33,748 nt of DNA from Verrucomicrobiota bacterium. GTDB lineage: Bacteria > Verrucomicrobiota > Verrucomicrobiia > Opitutales > Opitutaceae. Below the pieces are notes generated by a model. That model was not told the DNA's origin. It ran no database searches and saw only the letters and a list, made by a program, of their open reading frames with translations. The DNA lies in contig JAEXPQ010000136.1 of the NCBI GenBank assembly GCA_023446735.1, forward strand, positions 1 through 33,748, in the 5' to 3' direction. The translations under genes and the position numbers were made by a program. This document shows positions 7,854 to 15,156 of the stretch, in pieces (positions within the stretch are counted from its first letter, which is position 1; the number at the start of each line of letters is the position of its first letter).

Positions 7854-9059
7854 ATGTCCGCCACCACGCCGCGCGCCGAATTCCTCCAGCTCCTCCGTTC
7901 CGCCCTCGCCGATGGGTCCTTCGCCCGCCTCGTGCTGGGCAAGCCCCGCACCGGCCAGCGCGTCGTCAAGGTGACCTGCGAACGCGTCGTCACCGGTCGC
8001 GGCCCCCGCCTCCAACTCCACATCAAGGAACGGCAACGCGATCTCGACAAACCGACCGACACCGCCGCGCTCGTCGCCGTCGTCGAGGAACTCGTCGGTT
8101 CCGCCTTGGGCTCCGCCCACCTTTTCACGACCGGCGCCGTCTGGCAGCTCGAGTTCAACAAGAAGGACGAAGCACGCCTCACCCGCGGCCGGCCGGCGAC
8201 CGGCGTCTCGACCGCCCCCGTCGCGCACGACCGGGTCAAGCACCGCGAGATCGCCCCGGCGGACGCCCCTTGGCTGCGCACGCTCGGACTCGCCGGCGCG
8301 GACCACCGTATCCTGGCCGATGCCACGGACAAGTTCCGCCAGATCAACCGCTACGTGGAACTCCTGCTGCCGTTGTGCGAACAGGCCGGCCTCGCCACCC
8401 GCGACTCCGTGCGCGTGTACGACATGGGCTCGGGCAAGGGCTACCTCACCTTCGCCGCCTGGCACGCCCTCACCCGCTCGCTCGGACGTCGCGCCGCGGT
8501 CACCGGCATCGAGGCGCGCCCCGAGCTCGTCGAACTCTGCAACGCCGCCGCCCTCGCGGCCGGCTGCGAGGGCCTGGATTTCGTCTCCGGGCGCATCGTC
8601 GACGCCGCCGTGCCCACGGCCGATGTCCTGATCGCGCTCCACGCCTGCGATACCGCCACGGACGAGGCCCTCTTCCGCGGCATCCGCGCCGGCGCCGCGT
8701 TGATCGTCGCCGCCCCCTGCTGCCACAAGGAGATCCGTCCGCAGCTGCGCCCGCCCGCCGAGCTCGCCGCCGTCGCGCGCCACGGCATCTTCGCCGCCCG
8801 TCTCGCTGACATGGTGACCGATTCGTTGCGCGCGCTCCTGCTCGAGGCGCACGGTTACCAGGTGAAGGTCTTCGAGTTCATCGACGCCACCCACACCCCG
8901 AAGAACACCATGCTCGCCGCGGTCCGTCGCGCGCGGCCCGACGAGGCCGCCGCCGCCCGCGCCCGCGCCGAGTTCGCCGAGCTCAAGGCCCGCTTCGGTC
9001 TCGGGCACCAACACCTCGAAACGCTCCTCGCCGCCACGGCGACGGCGCCCGCGACCTGA
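7854..9059 (+). CDS. SAM-dependent methyltransferase, METTL25/RRNAD1-like
   Basis: A 401-residue protein with a class I methyltransferase core. Motif I is VYDMGSGKGYLTF (D190 to F200), the second strand 'AVTGIEARPELVELCN' carries the acidic residue for the SAM ribose, and later motifs are LHACDTATDEALF (H263, C265, D266) and APCCHKEI (C289, C290, H291). The GSGKG loop with 'HACDTATD' and 'PCCHKE' matches the Methyltransf_32 family, whose eukaryotic relatives are METTL25 and RRNAD1; the substrate is not established. Residues 1-180 form an N-terminal domain rich in charged residues that may bind RNA. The ATG at 7854 precedes the first structured helix; the longer frame upstream encodes a proline/arginine-rich stretch unlikely to be translated. 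The next gene, another methyltransferase, follows after 46 bases and is probably co-transcribed. Confidence 0.82.
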   Translation: MSATTPRAEFLQLLRSALADGSFARLVLGKPRTGQRVVKVTCERVVTGRGPRLQLHIKERQRDLDKPTDTAALVAVVEELVGSALGSAHLFTTGAVWQLEFNKKDEARLTRGRPATGVSTAPVAHDRVKHREIAPADAPWLRTLGLAGADHRILADATDKFRQINRYVELLLPLCEQAGLATRDSVRVYDMGSGKGYLTFAAWHALTRSLGRRAAVTGIEARPELVELCNAAALAAGCEGLDFVSGRIVDAAVPTADVLIALHACDTATDEALFRGIRAGAALIVAAPCCHKEIRPQLRPPAELAAVARHGIFAARLADMVTDSLRALLLEAHGYQVKVFEFIDATHTPKNTMLAAVRRARPDEAAAARARAEFAELKARFGLGHQHLETLLAATATAPAT

Positions 9060-9072
9060 TCGCCACCGTCCT

Positions 9073-9105
9073 CCACCCACCGGCTTCCACCCACCGGCTT
9101 CCACC
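9073..9105 (+). repeat. 14-bp tandem repeat before a GTG start
   Basis: CCACCCACCGGCTT occurs twice head to tail (9073-9086, 9087-9100) and a third partial copy (CCACC) runs into the GTG start codon of the next gene. It fills the whole intercistronic gap, where a ribosome-binding site would be expected, and none is visible. Confidence 0.8.
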
Positions 9106-10140
9106 GTGCGCCCCGACTTCGCCCTCCTCGACCGTCTCCGCAACCGCTTCCTCGACGCCCCCGCCGAGGGCGGCGACTACTGGGAATCGACCGAGCTCCT
9201 CGCCGCGTACGACGCGACCTTCGCCGAGCGGATCGGCTGGAAATGGGATGCCGCCCTCGCCGAGCTCCGCGCCCGCCGTTGGGTACCGCCCGCCGGTAGC
9301 GTAGTGCTCGACTGGGGCTGCGGCAGCGGCATCGCCGGGCGCCGGGTCCTGGCGGCCTTCGGCCCGGGGCATTTCTCGCGGCTGGTCGTGCACGACCGCT
9401 CGGCCCTCGCGCGGCGTTTCGCCGCCGAGCGCGCCACGGCCACGTTTCCCGGTCTCGCCGTCGAGCAGGCCCCGGACTGGGGCGACCTCGCGCCCGCACA
9501 GCCATTCACGCTGGTCCTCAGCCACGTGCTCAACGAACTGCCGCCCACCGAGAGCGCGGCGCTGCTGGCCCTCGTGCGCCGCGCTGCCGCCGTCCTCTGG
9601 GTCGAGCCCGGGGCCGGCGATGTCGCCCGCGCGCTCGTCGCGTTGCGCGAGGCGCTGCGCTCCGAGTTCACCGTGGTCGCGCCCTGCACGCACAACGGCG
9701 CCTGCGGGCTGCTCACCCCGGACAACCAGCGCCACTGGTGCCACCATTTCGCGAAGCCGCCGATCGAGGCGTTCACCAGCGCCTTCTGGTCGGAGTTCGC
9801 GCTGCGCCTGAGCATCGATCTGCGCAGCCTGCCCTACAGTTTTCTCGTGCTCGACCGCCCCGGCAACGCCGCCCCCGCCTCCGTAAATTGGGCCCGCATC
9901 CTCGGAGAACCGCGCGAGTTGAAGGGGCATTTCCAAGTTCTCAGCTGCGAGGCCGCCGGCGTGACCGAGCGCATGCTCCAGAAGCGGGACGACAAGGCGC
10001 TCTTCAAGACCTTCCGCCGCGGCGTGCCGGCGCCGCCGCTCTACGCCTGGCGATTGCGCGACGAGCGCATCGTGGCTGGCGAACACTGGCTCGGGAACGC
10101 GCCGGAGGCCGACTCCACCACCGAACCGGCCGGAGACTAG
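9106..10140 (+). CDS. Rsm22/METTL17-type small-subunit methyltransferase-like protein
   Basis: A 344-residue SAM-dependent methyltransferase-fold protein. Motif I is VVLDWGCGSGIAGRRVL; motif IV-like 'LVLSHVLNELP' and the cysteine/histidine segment 'APCTHNGACGLL' followed by 'HWCHHF' are hallmarks of the Rsm22/METTL17 family, which is associated with assembly of the mitochondrial small ribosomal subunit. Cysteines C194, C200, C212 and C281 could form a metal or Fe-S site like that reported for METTL17. The GTG at 9106 is taken as start because the family N-terminus ('DFALLDRLRNRFL') begins there and no closer ATG exists. It follows the METTL25-like gene closely, so the two may act together on ribosomal RNA or a ribosomal protein; this is inference. 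Confidence 0.82.
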   Translation: MRPDFALLDRLRNRFLDAPAEGGDYWESTELLAAYDATFAERIGWKWDAALAELRARRWVPPAGSVVLDWGCGSGIAGRRVLAAFGPGHFSRLVVHDRSALARRFAAERATATFPGLAVEQAPDWGDLAPAQPFTLVLSHVLNELPPTESAALLALVRRAAAVLWVEPGAGDVARALVALREALRSEFTVVAPCTHNGACGLLTPDNQRHWCHHFAKPPIEAFTSAFWSEFALRLSIDLRSLPYSFLVLDRPGNAAPASVNWARILGEPRELKGHFQVLSCEAAGVTERMLQKRDDKALFKTFRRGVPAPPLYAWRLRDERIVAGEHWLGNAPEADSTTEPAGD

Positions 10141-10386
10141 GAGCAAGAGGCCGGATCCGTGTCCGGACCGGGCGGCAGCCCCGGCGCCAGTGCCGCCGGT
10201 ATGGTTGGCGGCGCGCGCCGCCACGACCGTTTCCAGATCCGGCGTCCACCGCACAGCGGCCCCAAGCCACCGCGCGCTGGAGACGCGCCTTGCGAGCCGT
10301 CCCATTTCCGGGAAACCGCAGTCGCAGAAACGGCGCCGACGGGGTGTGCTTGTGAGATCGCAGAATTCGTTAGCATCTATTATTTA

Positions 10387-10412
10387 GCTTCTTACAGAAG
10401 CATGGCGCCATG
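10387..10412. promoter_or_regulatory. Paired palindromes upstream of the TolC-type gene
   Basis: The 302 bases between the Rsm22-like gene and the TolC-type gene contain an AT-rich patch (about 10365-10400) unusual for this genome. It holds GCTTC-TTACA-GAAGC (10387-10401) and the perfect 12-bp palindrome CATGGCGCCATG (10401-10412), sharing one base. They lie 30-55 bases before the ATG at 10443, a plausible promoter/operator position. No clear -35/-10 pair could be fixed, and I see no gene in the rest of the gap. Confidence 0.4.
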
Positions 10413-10442
10413 GCACGCACCTTGCGAAAGGCAGGCCACGCC

Positions 10443-11945
10443 ATGCGCATACTCCTCGCCTGTGTCCTGCTCGGTTTCTCGCTCTCGTCGTTCGCCGTCG
10501 CGGCGGATCCGGTCGCGCCAACCGTTGAGAACCGCACCGAGCCCGAGCTCACCCTCCAGGAGGCGATCGCCGCGGCCCTCGCCCACAACTTCACGATCGC
10601 CTCGGCCCGCCTCGACCCGCAGATCGCGCGCGCGCGCCAGCTCTCGGCCGCCGGCGCCTTCGACCCGGTCTTGAGCGCCAACTACACCCGCTCCGACGAC
10701 CGCACCGAGCCGTACAAGCCGCTCGACGGCTCCTTTTCACCCCTCTTCGTCGAGAAGTCAGACACGATGGCGGTCTCCCTCGGCGGCCGTCTCCCCTTCG
10801 GCCTCCAGTACTCGTTCGTGGGCGAGGCCGACAACTACCGGGATTCCAAGATCCTTCTCACCGACAACTACTCCGCCTTCGGCGGCCTCCGCGTCACGCA
10901 GCCCCTGTTACGCGGGTTCGGTTTCGGCCCCAACCTCGCCGGCGTCCGCCTCGCCCGCGCCCAACGCGGCCTCGCCCGCGCCGCCTACCAGCAGGCCGTG
11001 ACCGACACGATCACGCGCACCATCTCCGCCTACAACAACCTCTACTACGCGCAGCAAAGCTACCAGAACTCCGTGCGCTCCCGGCAACTCGCCGAGGAGC
11101 TCCTCTCGGAGAACCGGCGCCGCGTGGAGGTCGGCAGCATCTCGCCCGCCGATGTCACCATCGCCGCCGCCCGCGTCGCACGTATCGACGATGGCGTGAT
11201 CCAGTCCGAGCGGTGGCTGGCGGACGCGCGGAACGGCTTCCTCACCCTGCTCTCCGCCGACACCCGGCCCCGCACCGACCAGCCCTTGCGCATCGCCCCG
11301 CCGGCGATCGCGCCGTTGCCGACGCTCGACCGCGGCGCCGATCTCGAGCGCGCCTACACCCGCCGACCCGACTACCGGCAGGCCCACGAGACCATCCGCC
11401 GCGCCGAGGCCGGCCTGGCCGAGTCCCGCTCGGCCGCCCTACCACAGGTCGACCTGGTCGGTAGTTACGGATACAACGGCGCCGGCCGCTCGCTCGACGA
11501 CGCCTACCGGGCCGCCCGCCGGCGCGATACCCCCGCCTGGAGCGCGGGCGCCGTGGTGAGCGTCTCCCTGCCGATGCGCGACGGGCGCGGCCGCCTCCTC
11601 GCCTCAAAACTCACCCTGGAGCAGGCACGCACCGATCTCGCCCGCCTCGAGCAGCAGATCGCCGTCGAGGTCGCCAACGCCGCCGGCCAGATCGACGCCA
11701 CCGCCCGCCGGGTCGAGGCCACGCGCCGCGCCCGCGAGCTCGCCCGCGAGAGCCTCACGGCCGAGCAGAAGCGCCTGCAGGTCGGCCAGAGCGACACATG
11801 GACCGTGCTCCAGTTCCAGGAGTTGCTTTCCGCCGCCGAGCAGGCCGAGTACCGCGCCGTGGCCGACTACAACATCGCACTTTCCGAATACGATCGCACG
11901 ATCGGTGCCACCCTGGAGCGGCACGGCGTGACACTGGAAGATTGA
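10443..11945 (+). CDS. TolC-family outer membrane efflux protein
   Basis: A 500-residue outer membrane channel protein of the TolC/OEP family, the exit duct used by tripartite efflux pumps and type I secretion. Residues 1-21 are a signal peptide (MRILLACVLLGFSLSSFAVAA). The sequence then shows the family's two-fold helical pattern: 'LTLQEAIAAALAHNFTI', the strand region 'PYKPLDGSFSPLF', 'QPLLRGFGFGPNLAGVRLAR', the long helix 'YNNLYYAQQSYQNSVRSRQL', 'RRVEVGSISPADVTIAAARV', and in the second half 'VSVSLPMRDGRGR' and 'LQVGQSDTWTVLQFQELL'. The ATG at 10443 was chosen because the signal peptide begins there; an ATG 33 bases upstream lies inside a palindrome. No periplasmic adaptor or inner-membrane pump gene is adjacent, so its partner must be encoded elsewhere. 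Confidence 0.88.
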   Translation: MRILLACVLLGFSLSSFAVAADPVAPTVENRTEPELTLQEAIAAALAHNFTIASARLDPQIARARQLSAAGAFDPVLSANYTRSDDRTEPYKPLDGSFSPLFVEKSDTMAVSLGGRLPFGLQYSFVGEADNYRDSKILLTDNYSAFGGLRVTQPLLRGFGFGPNLAGVRLARAQRGLARAAYQQAVTDTITRTISAYNNLYYAQQSYQNSVRSRQLAEELLSENRRRVEVGSISPADVTIAAARVARIDDGVIQSERWLADARNGFLTLLSADTRPRTDQPLRIAPPAIAPLPTLDRGADLERAYTRRPDYRQAHETIRRAEAGLAESRSAALPQVDLVGSYGYNGAGRSLDDAYRAARRRDTPAWSAGAVVSVSLPMRDGRGRLLASKLTLEQARTDLARLEQQIAVEVANAAGQIDATARRVEATRRARELARESLTAEQKRLQVGQSDTWTVLQFQELLSAAEQAEYRAVADYNIALSEYDRTIGATLERHGVTLED

Positions 11946-11966
11946 CCCCCTTTTGCAGTCGAAACC

Positions 11967-11993
11967 AGGCGTCGGGCCCGCGGTCCGGCGCCT
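11967..11993 (+). terminator. Terminator hairpin after the TolC-type gene
   Basis: A 12-bp stem with two G-U pairs (AGGCGTCGGGCC / GGTCCGGCGCCT) around a CGC loop starts 22 bases after the stop codon and is followed by GTTCAATTT, a weak T tract. It resembles the terminator after the Nudix gene in stem length and loop. Confidence 0.6.
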
Positions 11994-12198
11994 GTTCAAT
12001 TTCCCGGGGCGGCGGCCATCCCGGACGCGTCAAGAACGCGTCAACCACGAGCGAAATCGCCCGCCGCGTGCGACGCTCGTTCCGCGTCGGGCGAACACCC
12101 CAGGCGCGCCCGCTCCGCAGCCCATGCCCCCCGCCCCTCCTCCTCATTTGAGGCCGGGAGAATGAAGCGGTAAAAGGATCGTACGAAGAGAGGGGCAG

Positions 12199-12861
12199 AT
12201 GCGATTCCGCTCCCTCAGTCTTCTGGTCCTTGGCGCGCTTGGCAGCGTGATGCTGCCCGCCGCGCTTCGCGCCGAGACGGAGAACGAGATCGCCGCCCTC
12301 CGCGCCGAGATCGCCGCCCTCCGGGCTACCGTCGCGGAACGCGACAACACCATCGGCGAGCTCAAAGCCCGCACCGTCGCCCTCGAGACCGACATCACCG
12401 CCGTGCAACAAACGGTGGCGCTGGCGAGCAGCGACGGCCTCGCCGGCAAGGGCATGGGCATCGCCCCGACTTCCGCGCTCGACTGGAACAGCGCGATGAA
12501 GATCGCCACGGCCGCGCGTTTCCTCGTCAAGGGCTCCAACCTTCTCACCGTCATGCCGACGGGGAGCATGAAACCGGTTTTCGACGAGCGGGCGATCCTG
12601 CTCACGGAAGCCGCCAATTTCGACGATCTGAAGATCGGCGACATCGTCACGTACAAGCACCCGCGCTACGGTATGCCGGTCGTGCATCGCATTCTCGAGA
12701 AACGCGGCGACAAATTCTGGTCCAAGGGCGACAACAACGGCACCATGGACGAGGTGTACATCACCCGGAAGAACTACCAGGGCCGCGTCTTCGGCATCAT
12801 CTACGCGAAGGAACCCTCCGCGCAGGCGCAACGTTTCAGCCCCTCGCTCGCGCGCCGCTGA
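12199..12861 (+). CDS. Exported S26-type (Ser/His) signal-peptidase-like protein with coiled coil
   Basis: A 220-residue protein. Residues 1-25 are a signal peptide or anchor; about 26-75 form a leucine-zipper-like coiled coil with repeats 'NEIAALRAEIAALRATVAER'; about 105-210 are an S24/S26 peptidase fold. The catalytic boxes are clear: TGSMKP (S123), GDIVTYKHP, VVHRIL (H163) and SKGDNNGTMDE (D178). A histidine where bacterial signal peptidase I has lysine places it with the Ser/His type (ER Sec11, archaeal and SipW enzymes). A good ribosome-binding site (GAGAGGGG) precedes the ATG at 12199. The coiled coil would sit between the membrane or periplasm and the protease domain. Unlike classical signal peptidases it has only one hydrophobic segment, at the extreme N-terminus. 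Target and role are unknown. Confidence 0.8.
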   Translation: MRFRSLSLLVLGALGSVMLPAALRAETENEIAALRAEIAALRATVAERDNTIGELKARTVALETDITAVQQTVALASSDGLAGKGMGIAPTSALDWNSAMKIATAARFLVKGSNLLTVMPTGSMKPVFDERAILLTEAANFDDLKIGDIVTYKHPRYGMPVVHRILEKRGDKFWSKGDNNGTMDEVYITRKNYQGRVFGIIYAKEPSAQAQRFSPSLARR

Positions 12862-13222
12862 AAGCAGAATCGGGGGCAGCGTTCCGGCTCTCCTCCTCCG
12901 ACCGAGGTAACGTCGTCTGCTGTCGGGTCGCCGCTTGCCGGCCGACCCCATCGGCGCCACCGGCGAGTGGACACGGTCCGGCGACGAGCGCCGCTCCGGC
13001 AGTCGTAACCAACGGCTGAGGTCACGCCTCCCGGCTCCGCGCCCCCTCGGATCGCGAGCACCGATGGAGGCCGACAGAACAGCGCGAGAGGCGCACCATC
13101 GCGGCGTGGCGGAAGCCGCGAAGGCTTCCGGCCGGGGGCGAATGGTCGAAGTGTTGCCGAACTTCGCCACCGCAAGCGTCAGCCAACTACGCAGGGATCG
13201 ATCGTCCCCACGCCGCCGCCGC
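12862..13222. other. Intergenic stretch with an 8-bp hairpin
   Basis: This 361-base gap between the protease gene and the convergent small four-cysteine protein shows no convincing reading frame on either strand. It contains a perfect hairpin CGGAAGCC-GCGAA-GGCTTCCG (13110-13130), without a T run on either side, lying about 90 bases past the stop of the minus-strand small protein. It may act in 3'-end formation for both convergent transcripts. Confidence 0.45.
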
Positions 13223-13432
13223 TCACGTACCGCAGTCGACGATGAAAAACCGCTGCGAAGTCCCGTGCGCGCCGACCGGCACGCGGATGGATTTGCCGCA
13301 GCGCGGGCAACGCCCCTCGTACGCCGAGCCGTCGCGATTCTTGTAGAGCCGCCCGTAGACGCGGCACGCCGCGAAGTTCACCCCGAGAAACGGCCGAGGC
13401 TGGTTCGACGCACTGGGTGGAATCGGGTTCAT
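13223..13432 (-). CDS. Small four-cysteine protein, zinc-ribbon-like
   Basis: A 69-residue basic protein: MNPIPPSASNQPRPFLG, then a core with C23, the knuckle CPRCGK (C42, C45) and C67 near the end ('FFIVDCGT'). The four cysteines, with RCPRCGKSIRVPVG in the middle, suggest a small zinc ribbon. The composition is protein-like and distinct from the shadow frames. It lies 60 bases downstream of the last gene of the cbb3 locus, on the same strand, and may be its final cistron or an independent gene. I recognise no named family; a role in the oxidase is not shown. Confidence 0.68.
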   Translation of the reverse strand: MNPIPPSASNQPRPFLGVNFAACRVYGRLYKNRDGSAYEGRCPRCGKSIRVPVGAHGTSQRFFIVDCGT

Positions 13433-13492
13433 GGCGGTCTTCGCGATCCCTTCATCGGCCGCTGGCGCCCGGTCTTGAAACGGAGGAGCCGT

Positions 13493-13642
13493 TCAGGGCC
13501 GGGCCGCCGGTCGGGTCACCACGGGCACCGACTCCGGCTGGTGGCGGTGCGCGATCACCAGAAACACAATCCACGCCGACACGAACAGGGAGAGGCCCCC
13601 GACGATCAGCAGCCACGGCCGCTCAGCGATTGGATTTTTCAC
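13493..13642 (-). CDS. 49-residue single-pass membrane protein downstream of ccoG
   Basis: A GTG-initiated frame overlapping the 3' end of ccoG by 20 bases encodes (V)KNPIAERPW, one strong transmembrane helix 'LLIVGGLSLFVSAWIVFLVI', then a polar, proline-rich tail. Translational coupling to ccoG is likely from the overlap. The position matches that of ccoH/fixH in other cbb3 clusters, but it has only about a third of the usual FixH length and lacks its periplasmic domain. It may be a reduced CcoH-like assembly or stabilising subunit. That is an inference from position, one helix and size. Confidence 0.6.
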   Translation of the reverse strand: MKNPIAERPWLLIVGGLSLFVSAWIVFLVIAHRHQPESVPVVTRPAARP

Positions 13643-15053
13643 GCCAGTACTCCTCGTTGAGCAACTTCGGGTCGGGACCGAGAAAATCGAGCCGCTTCTC
13701 GAGCGCATAGCCGCCGTCCAAATCCTCGGCCACGATGCGGAACCGGAATCGGCCGCCGAAATCCTTGCGCGGCACCCGCAGCACCACCGTGTGCAGCTCC
13801 TCCGCCATCGGAGCGACCGTAAAAGCCTCGCCCACCCCGGTCGCGAGCAGGCCGGCGGGGACATCGACCACGGCGAGCGTGAAGCGTCGCGGGGCGTTGG
13901 TCTTGTTCGTGAGGCGGACCAGCAATTGGTTGCGGACCGCCTCGGCCTCGACGAAGTACGCGCCGCCGGGCATACGCATCGCGTCGAACGCCGCGGGTTT
14001 AACCCGTCCCACCGCGGTCAGGAGCACGGCGGCGCCCACCGCCAGCAGCACGGCATACAGGATGGTGCGGGGCCGGATCCAGCGGGTGCGGCCACCGGCG
14101 AAGTTCGTCAGCGAGTCGTAGCGAATGAGGCCGCGCGGCTTCTTCAGGCGGGTCATCACATCGTCGCACGCGTCGATGCAGGCGGTGCACGCGAGACACT
14201 CGAGCTGAAGTCCTTGGCGGATGTCGATGCCGGTCGGACAGACCTGCACGCAGCGCACACAATCGATACAGTCTCCTGCGGCGGAGAGCTTCGCCGCCTC
14301 GCTCCCGCGGCGCGGCTCGCCGCGTTTCGCGTCGTAGCCGACGACGAGGGAATGATCGTCGACCAAGGCCGACTGGAGACGGCCGTAGGGACAGATCACG
14401 ATGCAAAGCTGTTCCCGGAACCAGGCGAAGTTTCCATAGAGCAGCCCCGTCGCCACCATCATGAAGAGGAACAGCCCCCAGTGCTCGGTGGGCGCGCTCG
14501 TGACCATCGCATAGAGCTGCGGCAGCGAGACGAAGTACGCCAGCAGGAGGTGCACGATCAGCAGCGAGCACAACACGAAGAGTCCGTGTTTCACGATGCG
14601 CTTCGCGGTCTTGGCGGAATCCCAGGGCGCCGCATCGAGCCGGCGGCGGGCGGGTGCGTCGCCCTCGATCGCCCGCTCGATCGCCCGGAACACGAACTCG
14701 AGGAAGACCGTCTGCGGGCAGGCCCAGCCGCACCAGACGCGTCCCAGAAGCGCGGTGACGAAGAAGAGCGTGAAGCCCATCCCGGTGATCAGGAAGAAGA
14801 GCAACCACATCTCCTGGGTGGCGACGGTCCAGCCGAAGAGGTGGAACCGCCGCTCCGCCACGTCCAGGAATACCGCCGGATACCCGCCGATCCTGACCCA
14901 GGGAAGGAGAAGGTAGACCGCGATGAGCAGCCACGCCGCCACGCGACGCGCGGTGGTCCAGCGGCCGCGGGTGTCGGCCGGATGGAGGAAGTGGCGGGAG
15001 CCGTCGTCGTTGATCGTGGTGACGGAATCGAGGCTGGGACGGGGGGCGGACAT
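13623..15053 (-). CDS. ccoG: cbb3 oxidase assembly ferredoxin CcoG
   Basis: A 476-residue membrane protein of the CcoG/RdxA/FixG family, reported to act in copper handling during maturation of cbb3 cytochrome oxidase. Membrane helices lie at about 38-56, 83-104, 155-176, 193-208 and 320-340. Between them are WCGWACPQTVF (C108, C112) and CIVICPYGR (C217, C221), followed by two ferredoxin-type clusters: CIDCVRCVQVCP (C262, C265, C268, C272) and CLACTACIDAC (C286, C289, C292, C296). The C-terminal about 110 residues form the Ig-like FixG_C domain. The ATG at 15053 gives the usual family length; the frame stays open upstream into non-coding sequence. A terminator hairpin stands between it and ccoP. 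No ccoI copper ATPase gene is present nearby. Confidence 0.93.
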   Translation of the reverse strand: MSAPRPSLDSVTTINDDGSRHFLHPADTRGRWTTARRVAAWLLIAVYLLLPWVRIGGYPAVFLDVAERRFHLFGWTVATQEMWLLFFLITGMGFTLFFVTALLGRVWCGWACPQTVFLEFVFRAIERAIEGDAPARRRLDAAPWDSAKTAKRIVKHGLFVLCSLLIVHLLLAYFVSLPQLYAMVTSAPTEHWGLFLFMMVATGLLYGNFAWFREQLCIVICPYGRLQSALVDDHSLVVGYDAKRGEPRRGSEAAKLSAAGDCIDCVRCVQVCPTGIDIRQGLQLECLACTACIDACDDVMTRLKKPRGLIRYDSLTNFAGGRTRWIRPRTILYAVLLAVGAAVLLTAVGRVKPAAFDAMRMPGGAYFVEAEAVRNQLLVRLTNKTNAPRRFTLAVVDVPAGLLATGVGEAFTVAPMAEELHTVVLRVPRKDFGGRFRFRIVAEDLDGGYALEKRLDFLGPDPKLLNEEYWREKSNR

Positions 15054-15110
15054 GGGCGAAGCGGTGGGCTTCAGGTTGGCGAGACGCGGGGAACGGGCAA
15101 CCCGCGAACG

Positions 15111-15135
15111 AAAAGGGCGGGCCTTGCGCCCGCCC
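15111..15135 (-). terminator. Intrinsic terminator between ccoP and ccoG
   Basis: On the minus strand GGGCGGGC-GCAAG-GCCCGCCC is a perfect 8-bp stem with a 5-base loop, followed at once by TTTT. It begins 22 bases after the ccoP stop codon and lies 57 bases before the ccoG start. It should end or reduce transcription after the structural subunits. Confidence 0.75.
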
Positions 15136-15156
15136 GGATCGCCGCGCCGCGGCCGG

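Noticed and set aside
13153..13168. A 16-base identity (GTTGCCGAACTTCGCC) with 26106-26121 inside the carbonic anhydrase-like gene
   Set aside because: The match does not extend on either side and such a hit is not surprising by chance in GC-rich DNA; no evidence of a duplicated gene end.
12862..13222. Coding sequence in the gap after the signal-peptidase-like gene
   Set aside because: Frames on both strands are Arg/Pro/Ser-rich with no motif, no plausible start and no codon bias like the neighbours.
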